A stretch of DNA of 64,000 nt from Saccharophagus sp. K07 (GCF_014336955.1 NZ_QRAI01000001.1:744001-808000); one strand, 5' to 3'; positions 18,491-27,754 are shown, numbered from the stretch's first letter. Notes: generated by a model not told the origin, from the sequence alone. Numbers and translations: made by a program.

Positions 18491-19219
18491 GTGATTTTGC
18501 TTAACGCCTTCCAGAAACTGCGCCAGGAATTGTTGGCGCGCTCCACCCGGCCCTTTCTCGCACGCGGAAAATCCGTAGCTCGCTGTGACCAATGTCAGCT
18601 GGCGCAACAGGCGTGCATATGCCCATGGCGCAGGTCATTACAGTCCTCGGTGGACTTTGTATTGCTGCTTCACCATGACGAAGTCTTCAAACCGACCAAT
18701 ACCGGACGCTTGATTGCCGATATTTTTCCCGCCAATACCTTTGCCTTTGAATGGTCGCGCACGGAACCGCCGCAAGAGCTGTTGCATCTTTTAGCGGACC
18801 CGGCGCGTTTTCCGGTCATTGTCTTCCCTGCGGAAGGCGGTTCGGGCCGCATTGTCTACCAGGATGCTCCACCAGCCACAGATGGGCGACGTCTGACCAT
18901 GGTGTTATTGGACGGCACCTGGCGGCAGGCGAGCCGGATGTTTCGGGCAAGTCCATGGCTCAGCCATTTGCCGGCATTTACCTTTGCTTCACCGAGAGAA
19001 GGGCAATACGCCGTCCGCCAGGCGATTCGCGAAGGCCAACTGGCGACAGCGGAAGCCGCTGCGGAGATTTTGCGTCTGTGTGGTGATGAAAATGCGGGGC
19101 AGGTGTTGAGCGATTATTTCGCCGTGTTCAACGAACATTATTTGGCCACCCGCGGCAGCCGGCCGGTCCGTCCGCTCGCGGAACATGATCGACTCGCTGG
19201 AGCTATGGAGCCGGTATGA
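18491..19219 (+). CDS. tapT: tRNA-uridine aminocarboxypropyltransferase (DTW domain)
   Basis: The 242-residue protein carries a DTW domain: N-terminal zinc-ligand cysteines C32, C35, C42 and C44, HHDEVFKPTNTGRL, and the DGTWRQA motif. Family members transfer the 3-amino-3-carboxypropyl group of SAM to uridine 47 of tRNA (acp3U). The start is uncertain: GTG 18491 and TTG 18497 are both in frame. The stop overlaps the start of the next gene (ATGA), indicating an operon. Confidence 0.85.
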   Translation: MILLNAFQKLRQELLARSTRPFLARGKSVARCDQCQLAQQACICPWRRSLQSSVDFVLLLHHDEVFKPTNTGRLIADIFPANTFAFEWSRTEPPQELLHLLADPARFPVIVFPAEGGSGRIVYQDAPPATDGRRLTMVLLDGTWRQASRMFRASPWLSHLPAFTFASPREGQYAVRQAIREGQLATAEAAAEILRLCGDENAGQVLSDYFAVFNEHYLATRGSRPVRPLAEHDRLAGAMEPV

Positions 19220-19683
19220 ATTTGTCGTCCCTGGAATTAAAAATCCCACCGGCTGCGCAGGTGGTGGTGATCGGCGGTTTGATGTGGTTGATGGCCGCGA
19301 TCAGCCGCGAATTTCTTCTGCCATTGGCGGTGCGCTGGTGGGCGGCATTCTTGTTTATAGGTTTGGGGATGGTGTTGATTCTCGCCTCGGTTTGGCAATT
19401 TCGTCGCGCCCACACCACGCTGACTCCCTTGGAACCAGATGCGGCATCGGCTCTGGTGACATCCGGCGTCTACCGCGTCAGCCGCAATCCTATTTACGCG
19501 GGTTTTTTGCTTTGGTTGTGCGGCTGGGGTTGTTATCTCGCCAATCCTTATGCCTTTATCGGTCCCGTGATCTTTGTGATCTATATGAACCGCTTCCAGA
19601 TACTGCCGGAAGAGCGCGCACTGCGTGAACGCTTCGGTGCGGAATACGACAGTTATTTTCGCTTGGTGCGGCGCTGGCTTTAG
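19216..19683 (+). CDS. Isoprenylcysteine methyltransferase-like membrane protein
   Basis: The 155-residue protein has four hydrophobic segments and the ICMT/PEMT-family signature GVYRVSRNPIYAGFLLW, followed by NRFQILPEERALRERFGAEY, where the SAM-binding and catalytic residues lie. Bacterial members are membrane methyltransferases of unknown substrate. It is translationally coupled to tapT (4-base overlap), and its stop overlaps the convergent gene by 4 bases. Confidence 0.8.
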   Translation: MNLSSLELKIPPAAQVVVIGGLMWLMAAISREFLLPLAVRWWAAFLFIGLGMVLILASVWQFRRAHTTLTPLEPDAASALVTSGVYRVSRNPIYAGFLLWLCGWGCYLANPYAFIGPVIFVIYMNRFQILPEERALRERFGAEYDSYFRLVRRWL

Positions 19684-19991
19684 CCGTCCACCGCAGCCAT
19701 GGCCGCCAATTCTCCGCCGCGTTCTTCAATGTCCAAACCGGTGCTGCACTTCAATATCTCGTTGATCTCATGCGATTCCATCGACCCCCAGTTGTAGCGC
19801 AGCAGGGCATCTTCCAACTGTGTAATGTAAGTGGCGATATCGTTGATTTCGCTGGGGCTGAGGGCGATTTTGGGGGCGTTGGCTGTATGAATAACACCGA
19901 TAACCCGGTTGCGCAGACCTGGATCGCAAGCGTTTAGATCGAGAATGCCGTAGTCGGAAACCTGTGACTGAATATCATCGTCGGGATTCAT
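19680..19991 (-). CDS. Conserved hypothetical protein
   Basis: The 103-residue acidic, mostly helical protein starts MNPDDDIQSQVSDYGILDLN. No known domain is recognisable. GGAG 6 bases before the ATG supports translation. Its stop (TAA) overlaps the convergent methyltransferase stop by 4 bases. It has no signal peptide or membrane segment, so it is probably cytoplasmic. Confidence 0.65.
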   Translation of the reverse strand: MNPDDDIQSQVSDYGILDLNACDPGLRNRVIGVIHTANAPKIALSPSEINDIATYITQLEDALLRYNWGSMESHEINEILKCSTGLDIEERGGELAAMAAVDG

Positions 19992-20153
19992 AAAAAGCTC
20001 CGTAAGGAGAAGAGAAGGCGAGTTTTTAGCAGATTTATTCGTCCGCGTCTCGCTTAAATAAATGAATCCTCACTTGGTTATTTCGTCCAAGTACGACAAA
20101 GAGAAAGCCAGTTACAACCAAGAGAGCGCAAGGCGAAACATTTAGGAGACAAT

Positions 20154-21596
20154 ATGAAACTTAAAAATCCTGAATTATTTCAGCAAGCCAATTATTGGAA
20201 TGGCCAATGGCGCCAATCCTCCACAGGAGAGGTAATTGAGGTCGACAACCCTTCAACCGGAAAAATTATTGGTCAGGTCCCTTCCGTGAATCGCGCGGAA
20301 GTCGCAGACGCAATCGATGTGGCCGAGCGCGCTTTTCAATCCTGGCGGCAAGAACCCGCGCACACGCGCGCTAAAGTGCTGCGCAAATGGGGCGATTTAT
20401 TGCTGACACATGTGGATGATCTCGCAGAAATTCTCACTACAGAGCAGGGCAAGCCTCTCGCAGAAGCAAAAGGCGAGGTGCGCTACGCCGCGTCCTATTT
20501 GCACTGGTTTGCCGAAGAAGCGCCGCGCAATTACGGCGATACAATTCCCGCTCCCAAAACCTCGCAAAAAATCATCGTACAAAAACAACCCGTAGGTGTA
20601 TGCGGTTGTATAACGCCGTGGAATTTCCCTATCGCGATGCTCGCACGCAAAGTCGCCGCTGCACTCGCAGCGGGTTGTACGGTAGTGGCAAAACCGGCAG
20701 AGGCGACGCCTTTTTCCGCTTTGGCTTTGGCCTACCTCGGTGAATGCGCTGGTGTGCCTGGGGGTGTTTTTAATATTGTTACCGGCGATTCCGCCATGAT
20801 TGGCGATGAATTTACCGAAAATCCCAAAATCCGCAAAATCAGCTTTACCGGCTCCACTCGGGTTGGTCGTTTATTGCAGGAAAAAAGCGGGCGCAATTTA
20901 ATCAAATTATCCTTGGAGCTCGGCGGCAATGCGCCTTTGATTGTGTTTGATGATGCGGATTTGGATTTGGCTGTTAAAGGCACCATTGCCGCGAAATTTC
21001 GCAATGCGGGGCAGACCTGCGTGTGCGTCAACCGCTTATTTGTCCAGCGGTCGATTTACGATGAATTTATAAAAAAATTAAAAGTTGCTGTGGAAGCTTT
21101 GGTGGTGGGAGATGGTCACGACGAAGGTGTCACCATCGGCCCTCTGATTCATCAAAAAGCCGTGGAAAAATTTCAAAAACATTTTGATGATGCGGTAGCG
21201 CAGGGCGCGCGAGTCATTTGCGGAGACGGAAAAGCCAACGGCAATTTCGTCAAGCCTGTATTAATGACCGATGGCAAACCGTCGATGATGTTTTGCCAGG
21301 AAGAAACCTTCGCGCCTTTGTTGGTGGCTGTCCCCTTTGATACTGAGGAAGAGGCCATTCAACTCGCCAATGATACACCCTACGGACTGGCCTCCTATTT
21401 TTACTCCAATAATATTTCCCGCGTAATGCGTGTAACCGACGCGCTGGAAAGCGGCATGGTCGGCGTCAACGAAACCGCCATCTCCAACGCCACAGCTCCT
21501 TTTGGGGGTGTTAAGTGGTCTGGGTATGGCAGGGAAGGGTCGAAGTATGGGATGGATGAATATTTACAGGTTAAGTACGTGTTGTTGGGTGGTTAG
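20154..21596 (+). CDS. gabD: Succinate-semialdehyde dehydrogenase
   Basis: The 480-residue aldehyde dehydrogenase oxidises succinate semialdehyde to succinate, the last step of GABA breakdown. The block PWNFPIAMLARKVAAALAAG, general base E255 in LELGGNAP and catalytic C289 in GQTCVCVNR are those of the GabD subgroup; the CVC arrangement is typical. GGAG lies 6 bases before the ATG. No gabT or gabP is nearby, so the gene stands alone here. Confidence 0.93.
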   Translation: MKLKNPELFQQANYWNGQWRQSSTGEVIEVDNPSTGKIIGQVPSVNRAEVADAIDVAERAFQSWRQEPAHTRAKVLRKWGDLLLTHVDDLAEILTTEQGKPLAEAKGEVRYAASYLHWFAEEAPRNYGDTIPAPKTSQKIIVQKQPVGVCGCITPWNFPIAMLARKVAAALAAGCTVVAKPAEATPFSALALAYLGECAGVPGGVFNIVTGDSAMIGDEFTENPKIRKISFTGSTRVGRLLQEKSGRNLIKLSLELGGNAPLIVFDDADLDLAVKGTIAAKFRNAGQTCVCVNRLFVQRSIYDEFIKKLKVAVEALVVGDGHDEGVTIGPLIHQKAVEKFQKHFDDAVAQGARVICGDGKANGNFVKPVLMTDGKPSMMFCQEETFAPLLVAVPFDTEEEAIQLANDTPYGLASYFYSNNISRVMRVTDALESGMVGVNETAISNATAPFGGVKWSGYGREGSKYGMDEYLQVKYVLLGG

Positions 21597-21834
21597 GCAA
21601 ATAAACGATCGTCAAGTCGTTTGGTTTAATCTGTTGACGCATTAAATATCCTTTTTATGACGTTCGTCGGTCGAATATATTTTTGGTCGACCAATTTACT
21701 CTTGTCCCAACAAATTCTTATTCCCTGTCTACACTTGTTTTTGCAGATCGCTCGGCTGCGCTTTATCGGCGTTCTGCAAAAGGTCTCGGTTGACGGTTCT
21801 ACCGGGACAAACTAAACCCAAACAGGAATTTAAG

Positions 21835-23382
21835 ATGATAAGAAAAATTACAATCTCTGTTTTAGCTGCTCTATCTTTATCCGCATGTAATCAAATTCCC
21901 CGGGATGCGAGTGGGACGGAAAAGCCTAGTGTATTGGTGGGGTCGTCTATAAATTGGTCAACTTGCACGGGCGCATATCCCAGTTATTTTCAGGATCCTG
22001 CGTTTACCAACACCGGCATGTGGGAAAATCAGGCGATCATTAATCAGCCACCTGCTGGTTGGACAGGGCCTGTATTTAAGTTGAGTGATGCTTATAGCAG
22101 AGCTGTGCCAGAGAGCAATTATCCTTGGGAAAAATTTAATCCCTTTGATCAAAAATTAAGCTCGCAGCAAAAGATCGATCAGACCGAAAAATATATTTGG
22201 TCTGTAATGAATTACATTCAGGAAGGCAATATAGGTAATTCTGATATCAGCAAGGATTGGCAGTTGTGTAATAACACAGCGCGTCAGTGGTTCCATATTC
22301 CATATCAAACCTACGAACCGCTGAGCGGCCGCGAATATGTTCACGGTTTGACTCGCGAAGCGCCGGTTACCTTTACTATCGACGGAAATAAACAAATCAA
22401 TACTACGGTTTGGGCGGTTGGTTTCTATAACCCTGCAGCCGCGAAAAGTATTTCCGCAATCTGGACTGGTGCACCAGATCCGCAAATTCCTGCACAAAAC
22501 TTCAGTTTTAACGAAGGCAGTGTAATTGGTAAGTTGTTATTTACTACAGCTACGCCCGACCAGATGCCATTTTTGAAAAACGTACCTTCCTGGAAAGCGA
22601 ATATTAGCGATCCGCAATATTGCAAATGTGAAGGGAAAAATGGCAACGCCTGCACATTTGAAGAAGAAACCAAACAATGTCCTCGCCAAGTGCGCGATGT
22701 CTATCTCATGCAATTTGATATTGCGGTGAAAGACAAGCGTTCACCCATTGGTTGGGCCTACGGAACCTTTGTTGCTGACGGTGAAAGAAAAGCTACGGAA
22801 AAAAACCCCTGGAACCGTATTTCGCCCTTGGGATTAATGTGGGGCAATGACACTCCGCCGCTTGGAACCGGGGCGATCAAATATCCTGCGAACAGCCATG
22901 CAGACTTGAAAGAGAGCGTGATTTTCTGGGACGTCGCAGACATGTTGAATCAAAAAACCAATGCCGGTCATCTGGGTTGTAACAGCCGGTTGAATGGACC
23001 TGCGGATAATGCGAAGAGCAGCTGCTTGTCATGTCACCAGACCGCGTCCGTGCCAGATAAAAACAACAAAACGCCAGCGATTTTGTATCAGTTCGGCGGA
23101 TTTGGTAACAACAATGGCCAGTGTTTAACAGGTAGTGACCCGCTTAATTTGGCTATTGACCAGGTTTATTTTAAGAACTTTAGTTGCGCCGAATCTTTTA
23201 CCGGTCCCACTGCCATAGTGCCACCTCCGGTTTATGCTGGCGGTCAAAAGCAATGGATATCCACTGACTTCTCGCTGCAAGTTTCCATCAGCTTGACGCA
23301 ATGGCAAGAATGGAACGAGGACAAAAAGAAAGGCTTAAAACTTCGAGTGTTTGATGGAGTGTTGCCGAACCGTGGCGAATAA
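21835..23382 (+). CDS. Lipoprotein with a single c-type haem motif
   Basis: The 515-residue protein has a lipoprotein signal (MIRKITISVLAALSLSAC, lipidated C18) and one CLSCH haem-binding motif (397-401) in SSCLSCHQTASVP. A Cys-rich patch CKCEGKNGNAC lies mid-protein. The arrangement suggests a periplasm-facing cytochrome c-like or redox lipoprotein; substrate and partners are unknown. The ATG has AGGA 8 bases upstream; the longer frame from 21790 lacks signal-peptide logic. It ends with a strong terminator. Confidence 0.7.
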   Translation: MIRKITISVLAALSLSACNQIPRDASGTEKPSVLVGSSINWSTCTGAYPSYFQDPAFTNTGMWENQAIINQPPAGWTGPVFKLSDAYSRAVPESNYPWEKFNPFDQKLSSQQKIDQTEKYIWSVMNYIQEGNIGNSDISKDWQLCNNTARQWFHIPYQTYEPLSGREYVHGLTREAPVTFTIDGNKQINTTVWAVGFYNPAAAKSISAIWTGAPDPQIPAQNFSFNEGSVIGKLLFTTATPDQMPFLKNVPSWKANISDPQYCKCEGKNGNACTFEEETKQCPRQVRDVYLMQFDIAVKDKRSPIGWAYGTFVADGERKATEKNPWNRISPLGLMWGNDTPPLGTGAIKYPANSHADLKESVIFWDVADMLNQKTNAGHLGCNSRLNGPADNAKSSCLSCHQTASVPDKNNKTPAILYQFGGFGNNNGQCLTGSDPLNLAIDQVYFKNFSCAESFTGPTAIVPPPVYAGGQKQWISTDFSLQVSISLTQWQEWNEDKKKGLKLRVFDGVLPNRGE

Positions 23383-23416
23383 GCTCAATAAGATAGCGCT
23401 ACAATAAAAATACAAG

Positions 23417-23453
23417 AAGCAGCATGCGTAAATTACGAATGCTGCTTTTTTTA
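23417..23453 (+). terminator. Strong terminator after haem lipoprotein
   Basis: The stem AAGCAGCAT / ATGCTGCTT is continued by CGTAA / TTACG and followed by a run of T. Confidence 0.92.
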
Positions 23454-23460
23454 ATAATTT

Positions 23461-23889
23461 TTATCGACTGTATCCCTTCTTGGGTTCCTGTATTTCGCCG
23501 TTTTTGATGATTTTGATATGCGCGCGCAGCCACTCGGCGAATTCGGCTTCGGTGACGGAGCCTTCAGCAAGCCCGATATATTGTGGATAGAGCTCTAAAT
23601 CATCCGCCGTCAGAATGCCGCCGTTTAGCTCAATAAATACCTCGGATACGACAGCGGCTGTGCGCTTATTCCCATCAACAAACGGATGGTTGCGTGCTAT
23701 CCCAAAAGCCAAGCTTGCAGCCAGGTCTGCCAGGTCCGGTGGCGGTTCACCATAGGCATACAGTTGTTGTGGACGAGCGAGCGCAGAATCCAAAAGTCCT
23801 TCATCGCGCACACCATTGCCGCCGCCATGCTCCGAGAGCTGGCGGTCATGTATTGCTAAGGAAAGCTTCTTGCTAATCCAAACAATCAT
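23461..23889 (-). CDS. doc: Doc-family (Fic fold) toxin
   Basis: The 142-residue protein carries the Fic/Doc active-site motif HPFVDGNKR (68-76). Doc toxins phosphorylate EF-Tu and stop translation, while canonical Fic proteins AMPylate targets; the presence of G in DGNKR (Doc of phage P1 has DANKR) leaves the chemistry open. It follows an AbrB-type antitoxin gene by 9 bases with AGGTGG before its ATG, so the two are one operon. The C-terminal RAHIKIIKNGEIQEPKKGYSR is a basic extension. Confidence 0.88.
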   Translation of the reverse strand: MIVWISKKLSLAIHDRQLSEHGGGNGVRDEGLLDSALARPQQLYAYGEPPPDLADLAASLAFGIARNHPFVDGNKRTAAVVSEVFIELNGGILTADDLELYPQYIGLAEGSVTEAEFAEWLRAHIKIIKNGEIQEPKKGYSR

Positions 23890-23898
23890 GTTCCACCT

Positions 23899-24120
23899 CT
23901 ACTGAGCTAACTTGTGCAACAAATTGCGTCGTTTATGCATGACCTTCTCCGCCACCTCCATCTGCTCTGCCAGAGTAGGGTCGTATACGGTCAGTTTGAT
24001 GCCGTCCGGGGTTTCCAGCAGATAGAGTTCATCGCCTTTATCCAGGCGCAGGCGCGACAAGACTTCTTTGGGCAGTATGACGCCTGCGGAATTGCCAATA
24101 GATGTGATCTTGAGTTTCAT
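23899..24120 (-). CDS. AbrB/MazE-type antitoxin
   Basis: The 73-residue protein has the swapped-hairpin AbrB signature MKLKITSIGNSAGVILPKEV followed by LRLDKGDELYLLETPDG. The C-terminal tail (EVAEKVMHKRRNLLHKLAQ) should be the part that blocks the adjacent Doc toxin. The open frame extends far upstream, but the start at 24120 is fixed by CAGGTG 6 bases away and by the family N-terminus. It is probably autoregulated through the palindromic site just upstream. Confidence 0.9.
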   Translation of the reverse strand: MKLKITSIGNSAGVILPKEVLSRLRLDKGDELYLLETPDGIKLTVYDPTLAEQMEVAEKVMHKRRNLLHKLAQ

Positions 24121-24138
24121 AAGACACCTGCCTGTTGT

Positions 24139-24158
24139 GTTATAACGTTTGGTATAAC
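24139..24158 (-). promoter_or_regulatory. Probable autoregulatory operator of the AbrB-Doc operon
   Basis: Two copies of GT(T)ATAAC, 13 bases apart (GTTATAAC 24139-24146 and GTATAAC 24152-24158), the first a perfect palindrome, overlap the likely -10 region about 20-40 bases before the antitoxin start. Confidence 0.5.
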
Positions 24159-24214
24159 GAGGGAGTTTAGCACCGGGATCGGGTTTAGGGGAAACTCTTT
24201 GGATTAAGGAAGCA

Positions 24215-24240
24215 TAAAAAAGCCCGGAGAGTTCCGGGCG
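24215..24240 (-). terminator. Terminator after methyltransferase gene
   Basis: Read on the minus strand, GCCCGGA / TCCGGGC with a 4-base loop is followed by six T residues. Confidence 0.88.
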
Positions 24241-24283
24241 GATGGGAGAGCAGGGAGGGAAGAATTGGAGGGAGGACAGTTCG

Positions 24284-25369
24284 TTAAGGACGCGCTTCCA
24301 GAATGATGTTGAAGGGAGTTTCCGCAGCGCGGCGTACATGCTTGAAGCCGGCGTCGCGCAACACCGCACCCAGCCGTTGCTCCCCGGCCTGTGCGCCCAA
24401 TGCCAGCCCCACTTCTTCGGACAGAGAGTGAGCGCAACAAAGCGCAGTGGAGGCGGAATAGTAGATACGCCCAACCGGGTTGAGGTTTTCTTCCACTTTG
24501 TCATTGGCGAAGGGTTCCACCAGCATCAAAGTGCCATCCTGCGCCAGGATCTGACGGGCGCGGGCGGCAGCTCCAATGGGGTCGCCCAGGTCGTGCAAAC
24601 AATCGAAGAAACAGACGAGGTCGAATTGCAGATCCGGCACTTCCTTGCCTGACGTCACATGGAATTCGACTCGGTTCGTCAGCCCTTCGGCCTCCGCATT
24701 GGCGCGGGCGGCTGCGATGGATTCTTCATGGGTATCAAAGCCATAGAATTTCGCATTGGGAAATGCCTTCGCCATAATCAAGGTGGAGTGGCCATAGCCG
24801 CAGCCGATATCCGCAACTTTCCCGCCTTGTTGCAGTTTTTCGCAAACACCTTCCAAACTGGGCAACCAGTTTTGCACCAGGTTGGCGGCGTAACCGCTGC
24901 GAAAAAATGCCGCTACACCGCAGAACAGCCGCCCATTGTGGGCACCCCAGGGAATTCCCGCGCCGTTTTTAAATGCGTGCAGAATTTTGTCTTCGTCGAA
25001 CCACATGGAAGCTGACACTTCCAAAGCGGGCGGAAAAAAGCAGGGGCCATTTTCGTCAGCTAGCACAAGTGCTTGTTCGGGTGGCAAATAATATTGTTGT
25101 GTTGCCGGCAGGTACTCCACATATCCGCCAGCCGCCTGACTGTTAAGCCATTCCCGCGTATAACGTTCGTGACATTGGGTTCGTTTGGCGAGTTCTTGTG
25201 AAGTGATGGGGCCAGCGCCAGTCATGGCGCGATACAAGCCGAGCTTGTGGCCGAGATTTGTCATAAAACCTGCAGAACAGGCGGCGAGATCGCCAGCGAT
25301 TTGATGCAGAAATCCATGTAGTTTTTGTTCATCGATCTGTCCGTGATTTACAGTTGTCTGGTGTGCCAT
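24284..25369 (-). CDS. Class I SAM-dependent methyltransferase with winged helix
   Basis: The 361-residue protein has an N-terminal winged-helix segment (about 35-105: ITSQELAKRTQCHERYTREWL) and a Rossmann methyltransferase domain with motif I VADIGCGYGHS (185-195) and FDLVCFFDCLHDLGDP. The layout matches the Rv2258c-like family of small-molecule methyltransferases; substrate unknown. Start 25369 has GGAGG upstream; the longer frame to 25534 runs into the regulatory region. It is divergent from a GlxA-type regulator, its likely controller. Confidence 0.82.
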   Translation of the reverse strand: MAHQTTVNHGQIDEQKLHGFLHQIAGDLAACSAGFMTNLGHKLGLYRAMTGAGPITSQELAKRTQCHERYTREWLNSQAAGGYVEYLPATQQYYLPPEQALVLADENGPCFFPPALEVSASMWFDEDKILHAFKNGAGIPWGAHNGRLFCGVAAFFRSGYAANLVQNWLPSLEGVCEKLQQGGKVADIGCGYGHSTLIMAKAFPNAKFYGFDTHEESIAAARANAEAEGLTNRVEFHVTSGKEVPDLQFDLVCFFDCLHDLGDPIGAAARARQILAQDGTLMLVEPFANDKVEENLNPVGRIYYSASTALCCAHSLSEEVGLALGAQAGEQRLGAVLRDAGFKHVRRAAETPFNIILEARP

Positions 25370-25590
25370 TGGTGCCTCCAAAGTGCAAAAAAAGTCCGTG
25401 CAAATATTTGCGAAACTCACCGGCTCATGTCTGATTATTTGCAATAAAAAGTCATGCGGTGAGGGTTTCAGCTTAAGTGTGGTGTCGGATAGGAGTAAGA
25501 TCGGGATCTGCCAAAACCGGGTGAAAAAAGCCATTCACATGTAAAAATTCGTAAAAGCCCGGTATCTAAAATGCGAGGTAAGAAGGAACT

Positions 25591-26595
25591 ATGCAGTCGC
25601 TCAAAACCGATATTCGCGTCGGCCTTGTGGTGTTGCCCGAGGCCGGTGCATCAACCGTCGTCAGTCTGTACGACATATTTAATATGGCTCATTTGGTAGC
25701 GCCTAGCGACGTACGCTTTGTGCCCTATCTGGTGGGAGAAAGTGGCGGCTCGGTCATGACCGTCAGCAATATTTCGCTAGAAACCAAAGCTATTTCCGAA
25801 ATTAAACCGCCGCACGTCATTATTATTCCGTCGCTTTTGCTTCCTGAAGATCACTGGCCATTAGGAAAACATCAAACACTCATTGACTGGTTGCGCGCGT
25901 CTTATGAAGCGGGAAGTATTTTGTGTTCCGCATGCACCGGTGTATTTCCGTTATTGGAAACGGGATTATTCGATGATGAAGTGGTGACATGTCATTGGAT
26001 TTACGCCTCCAGTCTGCGCCGCACTTATCCCAAAATAAAACTTTGCATCGACAAAACTTTGGTTGTCACGGGGCAGAATCAAAATCTCATAATGTCCGGT
26101 GCTTCCGGCTCCTGGCAGGATTTGGTTCTCTATTTGATCGAGCGATTTAGTGGTCCCGCGACTGCGAATGCGGTAGCAAAATTTTTTCTTTTAACTCGCC
26201 ATCCGGATGGGCAGGCCGCATACATCACCTTTACGGAAGACACCAGTCATGGCGACGCGGAAATCGCACGCATCCAAGCGTGGTTGAGTGATCGCTGGCG
26301 CGAGATGGAATCGGTGGAGCAATTGGCGCAGGTGGCTCAGATGAGCGAGCGCACCTTCAAACGCCGTTTCAAACTAGCCACCGGTTACACCCCAAAGGAT
26401 TATTTGCAACACCTGCGTGTGGAAAACGCCAAACAATTTTTGGAAACCTCCGCTATGCCTGTTGATGAAATCGCCGCGGCGGTTGGTTACCAGGAGCCGG
26501 CGTTTTTCCGCGCCCTGTTTAAGCGCATTACAGGGCTTACTCCCAGCGCCTATCGCGCAAAATTCCGCAGCAGTTCGTTAGAAGTTGCCTCTTAA
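25591..26595 (+). CDS. GlxA-family transcriptional regulator (DJ-1/PfpI + AraC)
   Basis: The 334-residue regulator has an N-terminal DJ-1/PfpI-like domain (about 8-190) with the strand-nucleophile region SILCSACTGVFPLLE (C112, C115) and a C-terminal AraC/XylS double helix-turn-helix (about 235-325; MSERTFKRRFKLATGYTPKDY). Such proteins sense small molecules and activate adjacent catabolic genes. It diverges from the methyltransferase gene across a 221-base gap, suggesting it controls that gene. AAGGAA precedes the ATG. Confidence 0.9.
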   Translation: MQSLKTDIRVGLVVLPEAGASTVVSLYDIFNMAHLVAPSDVRFVPYLVGESGGSVMTVSNISLETKAISEIKPPHVIIIPSLLLPEDHWPLGKHQTLIDWLRASYEAGSILCSACTGVFPLLETGLFDDEVVTCHWIYASSLRRTYPKIKLCIDKTLVVTGQNQNLIMSGASGSWQDLVLYLIERFSGPATANAVAKFFLLTRHPDGQAAYITFTEDTSHGDAEIARIQAWLSDRWREMESVEQLAQVAQMSERTFKRRFKLATGYTPKDYLQHLRVENAKQFLETSAMPVDEIAAAVGYQEPAFFRALFKRITGLTPSAYRAKFRSSSLEVAS

Positions 26596-26833
26596 TTAGA
26601 TCTCAGTGATCCACTGGCGGATATCACTCAATAGATAACAAATCAATTATTTTGGCGGCGAATTTTTGTGTATCGGTGCGCCAAGAATATTTCAAGTGTG
26701 CGACCTGGTTGGGTTAAATCAGCGAAAAATTGCAGTAAACTTCGCGAACTTTTTTGTAGGAAGAGCGAGCTGAACGTTAGCTTCTCTCAATTGAGACGAT
26801 TCTTAGTAGTACGTTGCCATTAGGACTTTATAT

Positions 26834-27754
26834 ATGCTTCCAAACTTTTCGCTGAAAAACTCTCCGCGCAGCTGCTTAAAAATATTAGGTTTTGCCAGCC
26901 TTGCTTTAATACTTTCGGCTTGTGGCGGCAATGGCGGAAGCTCCAGCAGTAATTCATCGTCCAGTTCTTCTTCGAGTTCTAGTTCTTCATCAAGCTCGTC
27001 TTCCAGCTCAAGCTCCTCGTCAAGTTCCAGCTCTTCTTCGAGCTCAAGTTCGTCGTCCAGTTCTGGCGATGTAAGCCAGGTATTGCCGTCGGAAAATCAC
27101 TACTACGCTAAACGCGCATCAACTGCACCTGTGATTGATGGTGAGATTGATGCGGTATGGAACGATGCGCCTTGGATGGAAATGACCGTTGCCTGGACCG
27201 GTTTTGAAAACCTGAAACAACCGAGCGGCCCGCAAGATTTCAGCGGCAAATACAAAGCGATGTGGACTCCAGAGCATCTGTATTTGCTGTTTGATATCAC
27301 CGACGATGTCATCAATACCAGCGGCCAGTACTGGCAGCAGGACACGGTGGAAATTTTTATCGACGAAGATAAAAGCGGTGGTCAGCACAATTACAGCCAC
27401 AATGCCTTTGCCTATCACATCAGCCACAACCTGGAAGTCGTCGATAACGGCGGTGATCCGGCCCTGATCGCGAGCCACATCAACGCCAAGATCAAAAGCC
27501 AAGGTACACGCCATATCTGGGAAATCCGCATAGAGATTTACGCTGACCACAACGGTTACGTTAAGAACGAGCAGGACGCGGCTCGTGTGACGCTGACCGC
27601 TGGCAAGATCATGGGCTTTACGCCAAGTTACATCGACAACGACGGCAACGGTACCCGTGAGCACTTTATGAGTTCCGTCAATACGCCAGGGCATCAAAGC
27701 AACCAGGGCTACTTGAACGCGGACTCCTTCGGCACCCTGGAACTGGTCGAATAA
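26834..27754 (+). CDS. Poly-serine-linked CBM9-like lipoprotein
   Basis: The 306-residue protein has a lipoprotein signal ending LILSAC, a Gly/Ser stretch merging into about 40 consecutive serines, and a C-terminal domain (about 88-306) of the CBM9/DOMON-like fold: APVIDGEIDAVWNDAPW, LYLLFDITDDVI and DTVEIFIDEDKSGG are signature strands. CBM9 modules bind xylan or cellulose chain ends. It has no catalytic domain, so it probably captures polysaccharide at the cell surface or carries electrons as DOMON-type domains do. Poly-serine linkers are a hallmark of Cellvibrio-group proteins. Confidence 0.85.
   Translation: MLPNFSLKNSPRSCLKILGFASLALILSACGGNGGSSSSNSSSSSSSSSSSSSSSSSSSSSSSSSSSSSSSSSSSSSGDVSQVLPSENHYYAKRASTAPVIDGEIDAVWNDAPWMEMTVAWTGFENLKQPSGPQDFSGKYKAMWTPEHLYLLFDITDDVINTSGQYWQQDTVEIFIDEDKSGGQHNYSHNAFAYHISHNLEVVDNGGDPALIASHINAKIKSQGTRHIWEIRIEIYADHNGYVKNEQDAARVTLTAGKIMGFTPSYIDNDGNGTREHFMSSVNTPGHQSNQGYLNADSFGTLELVE
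26939..27064 (+). repeat. Serine-codon tract encoding poly-Ser linker
   Basis: Forty-two codons, all but one serine, use every serine codon family (AGC, AGT, TCA, TCC, TCG, TCT) in a shifting order. The DNA is therefore not a simple short tandem repeat, which limits slippage while keeping the protein linker. Confidence 0.9.
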
